This document shows positions 24,751 to 32,176 of a stretch of DNA of 46,010 nt, in pieces. Position 1 is the stretch's first letter. The number at the start of each line of letters is the position of its first letter. Under the pieces are notes generated by a model. It was not told the origin of the DNA, made no database searches, and saw only the letters and a list, made by a program, of their open reading frames with translations. The position numbers were made by a program, and so were the translations under genes. Source of the DNA: Parcubacteria group bacterium (GTDB taxonomy: Bacteria; Patescibacteriota; Minisyncoccia; Phycocordibacterales; CALRBT01); assembly GCA_943354475.1 (NCBI GenBank), contig CALRBT010000009.1, positions 1-46,010 of the forward strand, read 5' to 3'.

Positions 24751-24987
24751 CTATACCACCTGGCGGACTGTGATTGGTTCGGCCTCCATGTACATCGCCG
24801 GAATGAAATGGCTGATGACCGCAAACGTCGCCCCAGCAATCACGGCCCCTGCGGAACTTGCCAGGAAGATGTGCCAGGATTTTGCGTGCCAAATGTCATC
24901 GAGCCCATAGAAGGCCCCCAGTATGGCCCCCATCGCGAGGATGAGTCCCCAAGCCAAGCACCGAACTGCATTGCGAATTTGACGCAT
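24751..24987 (-). CDS. Small membrane protein, 78 aa
   Basis: ATG 24987 behind GAGGGAAG. Two hydrophobic segments (LAWGLILAMGAILGAFYG and IFLASSAGAVIAGATFAVI) predict a two-helix inner-membrane protein with short loops. Not recognised. Promoter TTGACA-N16-TATTAT lies 60-90 bp upstream. First gene of a two-gene unit with the 64-aa coiled-coil protein. Confidence 0.7.
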   Translation of the reverse strand: MRQIRNAVRCLAWGLILAMGAILGAFYGLDDIWHAKSWHIFLASSAGAVIAGATFAVISHFIPAMYMEAEPITVRQVV

Positions 24988-25048
24988 CGTACTTCCCTCA
25001 AAGAAGTGTTCGACCAGTGTCATCACTGATCGTTTGTGGTTTAGATTA

Positions 25049-25076
25049 ATAATAACACCTTTGTACTATTTGTCAA
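25049..25076 (-). promoter_or_regulatory. Sigma70-type promoter of the 78-aa/64-aa pair
   Basis: TTGACA (25071-25076), 16-bp spacer, TATTAT (25049-25054). It shares the extended -35 TTGACAAATA with the promoters of the 118-aa gene and the DGR target gene. Confidence 0.7.
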
Positions 25077-25081
25077 TATCC

Positions 25082-25942
25082 CTATCCAGTCATAACTTTT
25101 CCCATACTTTCCTTAATCAACCCTTTAATTTCCATGAGCGACAGCAGAATGTTGGCTTGGCTGATATTCATATCCAAGAGGGCTAGGAGTTCATCCCGCG
25201 GGAGCGGCTCTGTGAGGAGTTTCAATACCTTTATTTCCTCTGGCGAACAGTCACTCATATCAATTTCTTGCTTCTTATCTTCAACTTTGAATCCGAGTGC
25301 TTCAAGTAACTCTTTACTTGAAGTAATGGGTGTGGCGCCGAGACGAATCAACATATGTGGTCCTTCAGAGTTGGTTGAGAATATTGAGCCAGGTACCGTC
25401 AAGACATCACGGTTATATTCGGTTGCGAGTTTGGAGGTGATGAGTGTTCCAGATTTGATTCTTGCTTCAATAACGAGGACCGCCTGTGACATGCCGGCCA
25501 TAACGCGGTTACGCTGTGGAAAGCTCCAGATCGTTGCTTTGAAGTCGGGTTCGTACTCGGAGAGTAATCCACCACCGCGCTCTATAATAGTATGCGCAAG
25601 GCCACGGTTGCTCGCTGGGTAGAGCACCGAGTCAGAGAGTCCTGAGCCTGGTACGGCAATTGTCTGTAAACCAGCATTAAGTGCCGCATGGTGAGCGATA
25701 CTATCCATACCGATGGCAAGTCCCGATACGATAGTGACAGGATAGCCACGAAGTCCCGAGATGAGTCGCTCACAGACCTCCTTTCCATAGCTGGTGTATT
25801 TGCGCGAACCAACAACAGTGAGAATGACATTCTCTGATTTTGGAAGAGATCCACGCAGATAGAGGGCTTTTGGTGGATCAGTAATTTCTTTAAGGAGTGG
25901 AGGAAAATCTTTGGGAGCTAATTTGATCACGTCCTCTGACAT
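25082..25942 (-). CDS. dprA: DNA processing protein DprA
   Basis: 286-aa single-strand DNA-binding protein that loads RecA on incoming DNA during natural transformation. Rossmann-fold signatures: VVGSRKYTSYG, IVSGLAIGMDSIAHHAAL, TIAVPGSGLSDSVLYPASN, FPQRNRVMAGMSQAVLV, and SGTLITSKLA. A C-terminal winged-helix (DJ-like) segment follows from about residue 228. The ATG follows GATAAAAT by only 6 bases, so the message may be leaderless. No com genes are nearby. Confidence 0.94.
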   Translation of the reverse strand: MSEDVIKLAPKDFPPLLKEITDPPKALYLRGSLPKSENVILTVVGSRKYTSYGKEVCERLISGLRGYPVTIVSGLAIGMDSIAHHAALNAGLQTIAVPGSGLSDSVLYPASNRGLAHTIIERGGGLLSEYEPDFKATIWSFPQRNRVMAGMSQAVLVIEARIKSGTLITSKLATEYNRDVLTVPGSIFSTNSEGPHMLIRLGATPITSSKELLEALGFKVEDKKQEIDMSDCSPEEIKVLKLLTEPLPRDELLALLDMNISQANILLSLMEIKGLIKESMGKVMTG

Positions 25943-26039
25943 TGGATAATTTTATCACCATGACAAAGTTTGACATATTCCCTAAATGTGCAAAAGTTCA
26001 GCTTAGAGTAAAACTAGCTGGAATGGTCCAGCGCACGAG

Positions 26040-26495
26040 ATGGGAGATGAGAAAATGATCGATTATATCGCAAGCCTTCGTGGACAGAGCCCCGAATTAT
26101 ACGCGCTCTGGCTTCGAAGTGGGCTTTACGGCTGGTTCTCTGGAGAAGAAGGGAGACATGCCTTCAGGGTCTTTGCTCCATATATCGGGGGTGACATCAG
26201 GGGTGGTCCAACAACTATCGCAGAAGAACTGCAAATGTTGTTCGTCGGAATTCCTGGTTCATTTGATGCTTTGGACGAGGCCGACCAGGAGTCATTCCGA
26301 AAGGGGTGCTGTATGGCACTTGCAATCCTCAACTTTAAAAATGAGCGAGGCATGTTGGTTGCCTATGAGCTCGCGATGCTCGCTTGCATGATACGGGCCA
26401 CGGATGCCCATGCCATCCTGAATGAGAGATTACGAGGTGTACCTGGTGGAAAGTTTTGTAATCAGATTTTGGATTGCATGAGCTCTTTGACTTAA
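26040..26495 (+). CDS. Hypothetical protein, 151 aa (paralogue of next gene)
   Basis: Begins MGDEKMIDYIASLRG; a second Met at residue 6 is an equally good start, with GGGAGATGAGAAA upstream. Ala/Leu-rich and predicted helical, no membrane segment. The pattern LYALWLRSGLYGWF..AFRVFAPYIGG recurs in the next gene as FYTLWLLDSLRRYY..AFVGAECLVGG, so the two are likely paralogues from a tandem duplication. Function unknown. Confidence 0.65.
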   Translation: MGDEKMIDYIASLRGQSPELYALWLRSGLYGWFSGEEGRHAFRVFAPYIGGDIRGGPTTIAEELQMLFVGIPGSFDALDEADQESFRKGCCMALAILNFKNERGMLVAYELAMLACMIRATDAHAILNERLRGVPGGKFCNQILDCMSSLT

Positions 26496-26533
26496 ACGCA
26501 GACTAAAATCATCAACCCAAAAAGGAGGAAGTG

Positions 26534-26923
26534 ATGGAGAAAGATTTGAAGATAGCACCCTTCCTTTTTGAAAAAGGGAGGGACTTCTACACACTTTGGT
26601 TACTAGACTCTTTGCGCAGGTATTATGTTGAGAGTTTGGGGGCAAAGGCTTTCGTTGGCGCCGAATGTTTGGTTGGAGGCGTTAGTAGTGCTGGAATTTC
26701 TGACGACATCATTTCAATCATAGAGCAAGTGGCAAATCCCAATGAGTTTTTGGCCGCAATAGTCTTGGTTCTTGAGCGACTTGATTTTGACGATGAAAAT
26801 GAAATTAAAATTGCTCAAGAGCTGTTCGGACTTTGCTCATACTTCGGGCTCAGTTTGCCATGGAGTCTCCTGTGTCGTATTGATGTTGCGTCACGTGCAC
26901 AAAGATTTAGACCGCCATCCTAA
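26534..26923 (+). CDS. Hypothetical protein, 129 aa (paralogue of previous gene)
   Basis: ATG 26534 with a textbook AGGAGG Shine-Dalgarno, rare in this window. It is helix-rich with an acidic middle (LDFDDENEIKIAQELFGLC) and shares the LWL...AF...GG spacing with the preceding protein. It lies 38 bp after that gene and ends at a strong terminator, so the pair is one transcript. Confidence 0.7.
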   Translation: MEKDLKIAPFLFEKGRDFYTLWLLDSLRRYYVESLGAKAFVGAECLVGGVSSAGISDDIISIIEQVANPNEFLAAIVLVLERLDFDDENEIKIAQELFGLCSYFGLSLPWSLLCRIDVASRAQRFRPPS

Positions 26924-26936
26924 GTGTCGGAAGAAG

Positions 26937-26973
26937 CCATCCTCTGGGCAACAGTGCCCTGAGGATGGTTTTT
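26937..26973 (+). terminator. Terminator of the paralogous gene pair
   Basis: CCATCCTC (26937-26944) with GAGGATGG (26961-26968), inner GGGCA..TGCCC, then five T residues. Confidence 0.9.
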
Positions 26974-27061
26974 GATCTCCCTTTTCCTTTCCATAACTTT
27001 TGTTTATACTAAGTAAATATCTGCTTTTGTTTGGTTGTTGGTTCTACTAACACCTAACAGT

Positions 27062-27115
27062 CCAGCATAAATCCACACGGACATGATTTATTCAAAAGTT
27101 TTTTAATGGAATAAA
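27062..27115. repeat. Dispersed repeat copy B in the serS leader
   Basis: Counterpart of 2600-2652 (inside trailer unit 4). Forms a weak hairpin ATTTATTC/GAATAAAT. A TTATACT box at about 27004-27010 would place it in the serS leader. It is followed by a CACCTATCACCTAAAACC run (27116 on) just before the serS ATG. Confidence 0.55.
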
Positions 27116-27141
27116 TCACCTATCACCTAAAACCTAAACTC

Positions 27142-28404
27142 ATGTTAGACATAAAATTCATTCGAGAAAATAAAGACGTTATCAAAGCAGGTGCTGTTAA
27201 AAAGCATGTGGAAATTGACCTTGACGCATTGATTGCGCTCGATGATAAACGTCGCTCATTAATGGCTTCTCTTGAGGGGAAGCGAAGTGAGCAAAATAAT
27301 TTCTCTGACAAAATTGCTAAAGAATCTGACGCAGGTAGTCGTGAGGCAATGATTGCTGAAATGAAGACCTTCAAGGAGGGGATGCAGAGCGAGGAAGAAG
27401 AACTCAAAGCTGTGATGAAGGAATGGCAACTCTTGATGCTCCAGGTCCCAAACATTCCTGATATGTCCGTGCCTGATGGTGATGATGATAAGGATAATCA
27501 AGAGGTAAAGAAATGGGGAGAGCTACCTACCTTTGATTTCACGCCGAAGAGTCATATAGATATCATGATAGCGCTCGATATGGTTGATTTTGAGCGAGGC
27601 GCCAAGGTTTCGGGTTTTCGTGGTTACTTTTTAAAAAATGACGGCGCAATGCTCTCCTTTGCCATCTGGCAATACGCACTCGAGTTCTTTAGTAGTCGGG
27701 GGCTATCGCCGATGATCGTGCCATCACTCGTGAGACGCGAGACATTCCTTGGTACCGGATATCTTCCACAAGGTGAAGATGATCTCTATAAAACACAAGA
27801 TGGCGATTATCTCGCTGGTACGGCAGAGGTAGCGACGATGGGCTACTACAGTGATGAGGTATTGAGTAAGGAGCAGTTGCCAATAAAGCATGTATCATTC
27901 TCTCCGTGTTTTAGACGTGAGGCAGGAAGCCATAGTAAGGATGTTAAAGGGCTGATTCGGGTGCATGAGTTTTATAAAGTGGAACAAGTCATTCTCTGCG
28001 AAGCGAGTCATGAAGAGTCCGTCAAAATGCATGAAGAGCTCAATCGAAACACGGAAGAATTTATTGAATCATTGGGAATTCCGTATCACACCGTGGCGAA
28101 TTGTGGAGGAGACTTGGGATTGGGTCAGGTTAAGAAATACGATATCGAGTTGTGGGTACCACTTGAGAATACCTATCGTGAGATTGCTTCAACATCTTAC
28201 TTTCACGACTTCCAGACGAGACGACTTAACACTCGATACAAAGACGACGATGGTAAATTGCGGTATGTCCACTCTCTCAACTCCACAGCAGCACCAACAC
28301 CCCGTATTCTCGTCTCACTTATTGAAAACTACCAGCAAGCAGATGGAAGCGTTTTGATTCCTGAGGTGCTTCAAAAATACTTCGGAAAAAGTAAAATTGG
28401 TTAG
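27142..28404 (+). CDS. serS: Seryl-tRNA synthetase
   Basis: 420-aa class II synthetase that charges tRNA-Ser. N-terminal coiled-coil arm (about 25-105), then the catalytic core: MIVPSLVRRETFLGTGYLPQ, AGTAEVATMGYY, motif 2 FSPCFRREAGSHSKDVKGL, and motif 3 region LNSTAAPTPRILVSLIENYQ. Normal length, no truncation. It has an unusually long leader holding a dispersed repeat, but I see no T-box motif. Confidence 0.97.
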   Translation: MLDIKFIRENKDVIKAGAVKKHVEIDLDALIALDDKRRSLMASLEGKRSEQNNFSDKIAKESDAGSREAMIAEMKTFKEGMQSEEEELKAVMKEWQLLMLQVPNIPDMSVPDGDDDKDNQEVKKWGELPTFDFTPKSHIDIMIALDMVDFERGAKVSGFRGYFLKNDGAMLSFAIWQYALEFFSSRGLSPMIVPSLVRRETFLGTGYLPQGEDDLYKTQDGDYLAGTAEVATMGYYSDEVLSKEQLPIKHVSFSPCFRREAGSHSKDVKGLIRVHEFYKVEQVILCEASHEESVKMHEELNRNTEEFIESLGIPYHTVANCGGDLGLGQVKKYDIELWVPLENTYREIASTSYFHDFQTRRLNTRYKDDDGKLRYVHSLNSTAAPTPRILVSLIENYQQADGSVLIPEVLQKYFGKSKIG

Positions 28405-28497
28405 ATTCTCTCACGGTAATGCGTGTTGCTGTGATAATGTGACCTTTGTTTTGAGCAGAGTTGTTTTTAAAGAAGGAAATAAAAAGCGTAATGTACT

Positions 28498-29361
28498 ATG
28501 CAAATTAAAAATAAACGTCAGCAGGTACCACTACGTTTGGCGGAGCGTCGGAAAAAGCAAATCATTTTGCGACTAGAGCTCCTCAGTGCATTGTTTGTTG
28601 TCATTTTGGGCGCACTCTCATACTTTTCTTATAGTCCAACTTTTGCAATTTCAAATATTGAAGTACTTGGTTTAGTTGATTCCGATAAGGTGGCAGTGGA
28701 AGAATATGTAAAAACTAACCTAGAGGGAGGACATCTACTTCTTTTTTCAAAGCGAAACTTTCTTTTGTATCAAAAAAATTCCATTGAGCAGGGAATTTAT
28801 GCCGAGTTTAAAAAGGTGGAAAAGGTAAAACTAGCGACAAAGGATATACATAACCTTATTGTCACCGTAGCTCCTAGGGAACCATATGCTCTTTGGTGTG
28901 CTGGAAGTATTACTCAGTCCTCAGTGGGAACTTCGACCAGTAACCAGACAACAGGTTGTTACCACGTTGATTGGGGAGGTTTGGTATTTGAAAAGGAGTC
29001 AGACGCACCTGCTTCTGGAAAGGTGGCTTTGTACAAAACATTCGGAAAAGAAAACATGATTGGAGAGAGGATTCTTGACCAGGGAAAGTTTGCGAAATTG
29101 CGAGAGTTGCTCCGATCATTAACTGAGCTTAACTTAAAACCGGAAGGTGTGGTGTTTAAGGACAATGGAGATTTTGAGGTGCGCACGGGGACGGATGGAA
29201 AATTTATTTTTGGAGGAAGTGATGATTTGAATGTTTCGGTTAATAATTTGAAACTCTTGCTTGATTCTGAGGAATTTAAAAAGGAAGTAGTGGTTGGTTC
29301 AAAAAAAATTGACTATGTTGATTTGCGATTTGGTAAAAAATTATTTTTTAAGGTGAAGTAA
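28498..29361 (+). CDS. FtsQ-like POTRA-domain cell-division protein
   Basis: 287 aa: a basic cytoplasmic N-terminus, one transmembrane helix (about 27-46: LLSALFVVILGALSYF), then a POTRA-like domain (FAISNIEVLGLVDSDKVAVEEYV) and a beta-rich region including LIVTVAPREPYALWC, the layout of FtsQ/DivIB. A Cys pair (WCAG, GCYHVDWGG) might form a disulfide outside the membrane. No ftsA/ftsZ neighbours. Start ATG 28498. Confidence 0.78.
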   Translation: MQIKNKRQQVPLRLAERRKKQIILRLELLSALFVVILGALSYFSYSPTFAISNIEVLGLVDSDKVAVEEYVKTNLEGGHLLLFSKRNFLLYQKNSIEQGIYAEFKKVEKVKLATKDIHNLIVTVAPREPYALWCAGSITQSSVGTSTSNQTTGCYHVDWGGLVFEKESDAPASGKVALYKTFGKENMIGERILDQGKFAKLRELLRSLTELNLKPEGVVFKDNGDFEVRTGTDGKFIFGGSDDLNVSVNNLKLLLDSEEFKKEVVVGSKKIDYVDLRFGKKLFFKVK

Positions 29362-29370
29362 AGGGCACTC

Positions 29371-29459
29371 ACCTCTTGTTTTTAAAAACGCACATAAAAT
29401 CTGAAGATTTTTGTTAAGCTCGGCTACCCGCCTGCGCTACATTTTTAAAAACAAGAGGT
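29371..29459. repeat. 18-bp-arm stem-loop after the ftsQ-like gene
   Basis: Perfect arms 29371-29388 (ACCTCTTGTTTTTAAAAA) and 29442-29459, with a loop containing GCTCGGCTACCCGCCTGCGC. Likely a terminator and/or member of the same class as 11027-11155 and 11581-11694. Confidence 0.7.
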
Positions 29460-29558
29460 TCGCTCTGACGTCAAAAACCAAAAATAGGCTTCCTCGCGCC
29501 TCGAATTGCATCCACTGTATATCCCTACTACAAAAACTTGTTAGGTATTAACGTATCG

Positions 29559-29824
29559 CCGCCGGCAGTTTGAGACTGCCGGCGGGACGTAATTCAGTCC
29601 GCAAGATCAAGGTCAGGGCCGTAATCCCTGGGGATTGCCCCGAGTTGATCTCGGAGGGTTTCCCCACCGAAAATGACTTCAACAAGGCACTTCAGGCACA
29701 GCCAGAAATTGAACATTATGGCCTCCCTTGTTGCGGAGCGGACAAATTAGGTGCTCCTACGGCCAATCAAAGAGTACGCCTTGAATTAGTACCTGTCAAC
29801 TGTTATGGTGGGAGGGTTCAGCTT
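29559..29824 (+). other. Hairpin plus coding-like stretch in frame with dus
   Basis: CCGCCGGCAGT/ACTGCCGGCGG hairpin at 29559-29585, then about 80 codons without a stop that read in phase into dus (KIKVRAVIPGDCPELISEGF at the start). Only a TTG (29570) could open it. GC is higher than in dus. I read it as a decayed or truncated small gene rather than part of dus, since dus has its own GGGAGG and ATG at 29825. Confidence 0.4.
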
Positions 29825-30841
29825 ATGTCTAATTTCTGGGAGAAACTACCAAAACCAATTTTTGTTTTAGCTCCGCTTGCCAATGTTACGGACAGTGCTT
29901 TTCGTCGTGTGATTGCAAAGTATGGCAAATTTACCCGACCCGATGGTTCAAAAGGCGGCGGGCCGGATGTTATTTGGACCGAGTTCGTCTCTGCTGATGG
30001 ACTGGTAAAAGGAAATAGAGAAGTGCTCTCGCGCGATTTGGTATTCACCGAAAGCGAGCGACCAGTCATTGCACAGTTTTTTACCTCAACGCCAGAGCAT
30101 ATGGAGGAGGCCGCCAGACTTGCACTCGAGCTTGGATTTGATGGAGTAGATATTAATATGGGCTGTCCTGACAAATCGATTGAGAAACAAAAAGCGGGCG
30201 CGATGCTGATGAAGAATCCAAAGCTCGCAATTGAACTAATTGCCGCTGCCAAGCGCGGTGCAGGTCATTTGCCGGTCTCGGTCAAGACACGTATTGGCTA
30301 CAATAAAATAGAAATTGAAGAGTGGTTGCCCGCACTCCTCTCTGCAGAGCCTGTGGCGATCACTGTCCATGGGAGGACGCGCAAAGAGATGTCCAAAGTA
30401 GATGCGCATTGGGATATGATCAAACGCGCGGTTGAAATTAGAAATGAGCAAGGAAGCAAAACGCTCATTCTCGGTAACGGCGATGTTAAAACAATTGAAG
30501 AGGCAAAGGAGCGAGTGGTAGAGAGTGGTGTTGATGGTGTGATGATTGGGCGGGGAATTTTCGGTAATCCTTGGCTCTTTAATACAGAGCGAAAGATTGA
30601 GGACATATCAATTGAAGAAAAACTCTCTGTTATGCTTGAGCACACGAAGCTCTTTATGGAACTATTGGGGGATATAAAAAGTTTTGCATTAATGAAGAAG
30701 CATTATAAAGCTTATGTACATGGCTTTGACGGTGCAAAAGAATTAAGGGTGCAATTGATGGAAGCAGAGAGTGTGGAGGAGATTGAAAGGTTGGTAAAGG
30801 AATGGCTTGATAAGAATAGGGTGTCCATTGCAACCGTGTAA
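29825..30841 (+). CDS. dus: tRNA-dihydrouridine synthase
   Basis: 338 aa from ATG 29825, preceded by GGGAGG at a good distance. FMN enzyme that reduces uridines in the tRNA D-loop. Motifs: FVLAPLANVTDSAFRRV at the N-terminus, AQFFTSTPEHMEEAA, the catalytic Cys in VDINMGCPDKSIEKQKAGAM, SVKTRIGY, TVHGRTRKEM, GNGDVKT, and GVMIGRGIFGNPWLF. The open frame extends 85 codons upstream but that part is unlike any Dus. Confidence 0.92.
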   Translation: MSNFWEKLPKPIFVLAPLANVTDSAFRRVIAKYGKFTRPDGSKGGGPDVIWTEFVSADGLVKGNREVLSRDLVFTESERPVIAQFFTSTPEHMEEAARLALELGFDGVDINMGCPDKSIEKQKAGAMLMKNPKLAIELIAAAKRGAGHLPVSVKTRIGYNKIEIEEWLPALLSAEPVAITVHGRTRKEMSKVDAHWDMIKRAVEIRNEQGSKTLILGNGDVKTIEEAKERVVESGVDGVMIGRGIFGNPWLFNTERKIEDISIEEKLSVMLEHTKLFMELLGDIKSFALMKKHYKAYVHGFDGAKELRVQLMEAESVEEIERLVKEWLDKNRVSIATV

Positions 30842-30852
30842 GTTCCTCGTGG

Positions 30853-30858
30853 TATACT
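30853..30858 (+). promoter_or_regulatory. -10 box of dnaX, 9 bp from the start codon
   Basis: TATACT with only CTCTATCGT before the ATG at 30868; the transcript would be leaderless or nearly so. A TTGCAA lies 19 bp upstream. Confidence 0.5.
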
Positions 30859-30867
30859 CTCTATCGT

Positions 30868-31926
30868 ATGAAAGAATCCAAAACTCCTTCTAAAGAAACG
30901 ACATTGTATCGCAAGTACCGTCCGCAGACTTTTGCCGATGTCATTGGACAGGATCATATCGTAAAGACGCTTGAGTCGGCAATCAAACTGGGTAATGTTG
31001 CACACGCTTACCTTTTCTCGGGTTCGCGTGGAACAGGGAAGACTTCCGTCGCGCGTATCCTCGCGCGGGAGATCGGCACCTCAACTAATGACCTTTACGA
31101 AATTGATGCTGCGTCCAATCGTGGTATCGATGATATCCGTGAACTTCGTGAGTCAGTCAGCACTCTTCCGTTCCAGTCGAAGTACAAGGTCTACATTATC
31201 GACGAGGTGCACATGCTCACCAAGGATGCGTTCAACGCACTCTTGAAGACACTTGAAGAGCCACCAGCTCATGTTGTCTTTATCCTCGCTACCACCGAGC
31301 TTGAGAAATTGCCTGATACCATCATCTCACGTTGTCAGAGTTTTACCTTCAAGAAGCCAAACATGGCGATGCTCAAGGAAGAGGTTTTGGCGATTTCCAA
31401 AAAAGAAGGATTTACCCTACTGCCTGCTTCAGCCGAATTGATTGCACTCCTTGGGGATGGATCATTTCGTGATACACAGAGTATTTTGCAGAAAGTCCTC
31501 TCAGCATCCAAAGATAAGAAGATTAGTGTCGAGGAAGTGGAGGTGGTCACTGGTGCTCCTAAGAGTGGGCTGGTCAATGCGTTCGTAAGCGCGCTCGCAG
31601 ACCAAGACCTGGCTCGCGCGCTAATATCTATCAAAGAGGCGACTGCAAACAATATTGATATTAAAGTATTTATCAAATTAATCTTGCGTGAGGTTCGCAG
31701 AGTTCTCCTGTTGAAGTTTGCACCAGAGATGGAGAAGGATTTGAGAGATGAAATTTCAGAAGACCAAATGGTGTATCTTAAATCTATCGCCTCGCAAAAA
31801 GAAAATGGTATCACTTCCAAAGTTCTCGAAGAGCTACTCGGTGCGTACACCAAGACCGGACACTCTGCGGTGGCAGAGCTTCCACTTGAGTTAGCACTCA
31901 TTGGTGTACTTAAGAGCAGTGAATAG
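30868..31926 (+). CDS. dnaX: DNA polymerase III clamp-loader subunit gamma/tau (short, zinc-free)
   Basis: 352 aa. AAA+ clamp-loader ATPase: YRKYRPQTFADVIGQDHIV, Walker A GSRGTGKTS, Walker B YIIDEVHMLTKDAFNALLK, EEPPAHVVFILATTE, and the sensor SRCQSFTF. Two oddities. The four-Cys zinc module normally found between Walker A and EIDAASNRGIDDIRE is absent (the sequence goes directly ILAREIGTSTNDLYEIDAASN). There is also no tau-type C-terminus. So it is a minimal gamma-like protein. Confidence 0.93.
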   Translation: MKESKTPSKETTLYRKYRPQTFADVIGQDHIVKTLESAIKLGNVAHAYLFSGSRGTGKTSVARILAREIGTSTNDLYEIDAASNRGIDDIRELRESVSTLPFQSKYKVYIIDEVHMLTKDAFNALLKTLEEPPAHVVFILATTELEKLPDTIISRCQSFTFKKPNMAMLKEEVLAISKKEGFTLLPASAELIALLGDGSFRDTQSILQKVLSASKDKKISVEEVEVVTGAPKSGLVNAFVSALADQDLARALISIKEATANNIDIKVFIKLILREVRRVLLLKFAPEMEKDLRDEISEDQMVYLKSIASQKENGITSKVLEELLGAYTKTGHSAVAELPLELALIGVLKSSE

Positions 31927-31990
31927 CTACTAGGTAGTTTGTATTTAGATTGGTTTTATTGTACTTTGATAGAGTTCTCGTTTTTTATTT

Positions 31991-32064
31991 TGGGGGATCG
32001 TCTAATGGTAGGACATGGGCCTTTGAAGCCCAGTATTTAGGTTCGAATCCTAGTCCCCCAGCCA
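31991..32064 (+). tRNA. tRNA-Gln (anticodon TTG)
   Basis: Acceptor TGGGGGA/TCCCCCA, anticodon stem GGGC/GCCC with loop CTTTGAA, T-arm TAGGTTCGAATCCTA, G discriminator and encoded CCA (32062-32064). No trailer cassette; a mobile region begins just downstream. Confidence 0.95.
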
Positions 32065-32143
32065 CCATATGCTAAGTCAGGTGACTGACACGCATAGGCA
32101 TCTATTCCGAAAAGGCATACCCGCTGAGTGCGGTATTCAAGAC

Positions 32144-32175
32144 AAAAAAGTCGCTCCGAAATGGGCGACTTTTTT
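32144..32175. terminator. Terminator at the recombinase 3' end
   Basis: AAAAAAGTCGC.../...GCGACTTTTTT, T-rich on both strands; it closes the minus-strand recombinase (stop 32177) and transcription from tRNA-Gln. Confidence 0.88.
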
Positions 32176-32176
32176 G

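Noticed and set aside
27004-27141. T-box riboswitch upstream of serS
   Set aside because: The leader lacks the conserved T-box sequence and a specifier stem; only a dispersed hairpin repeat is visible.
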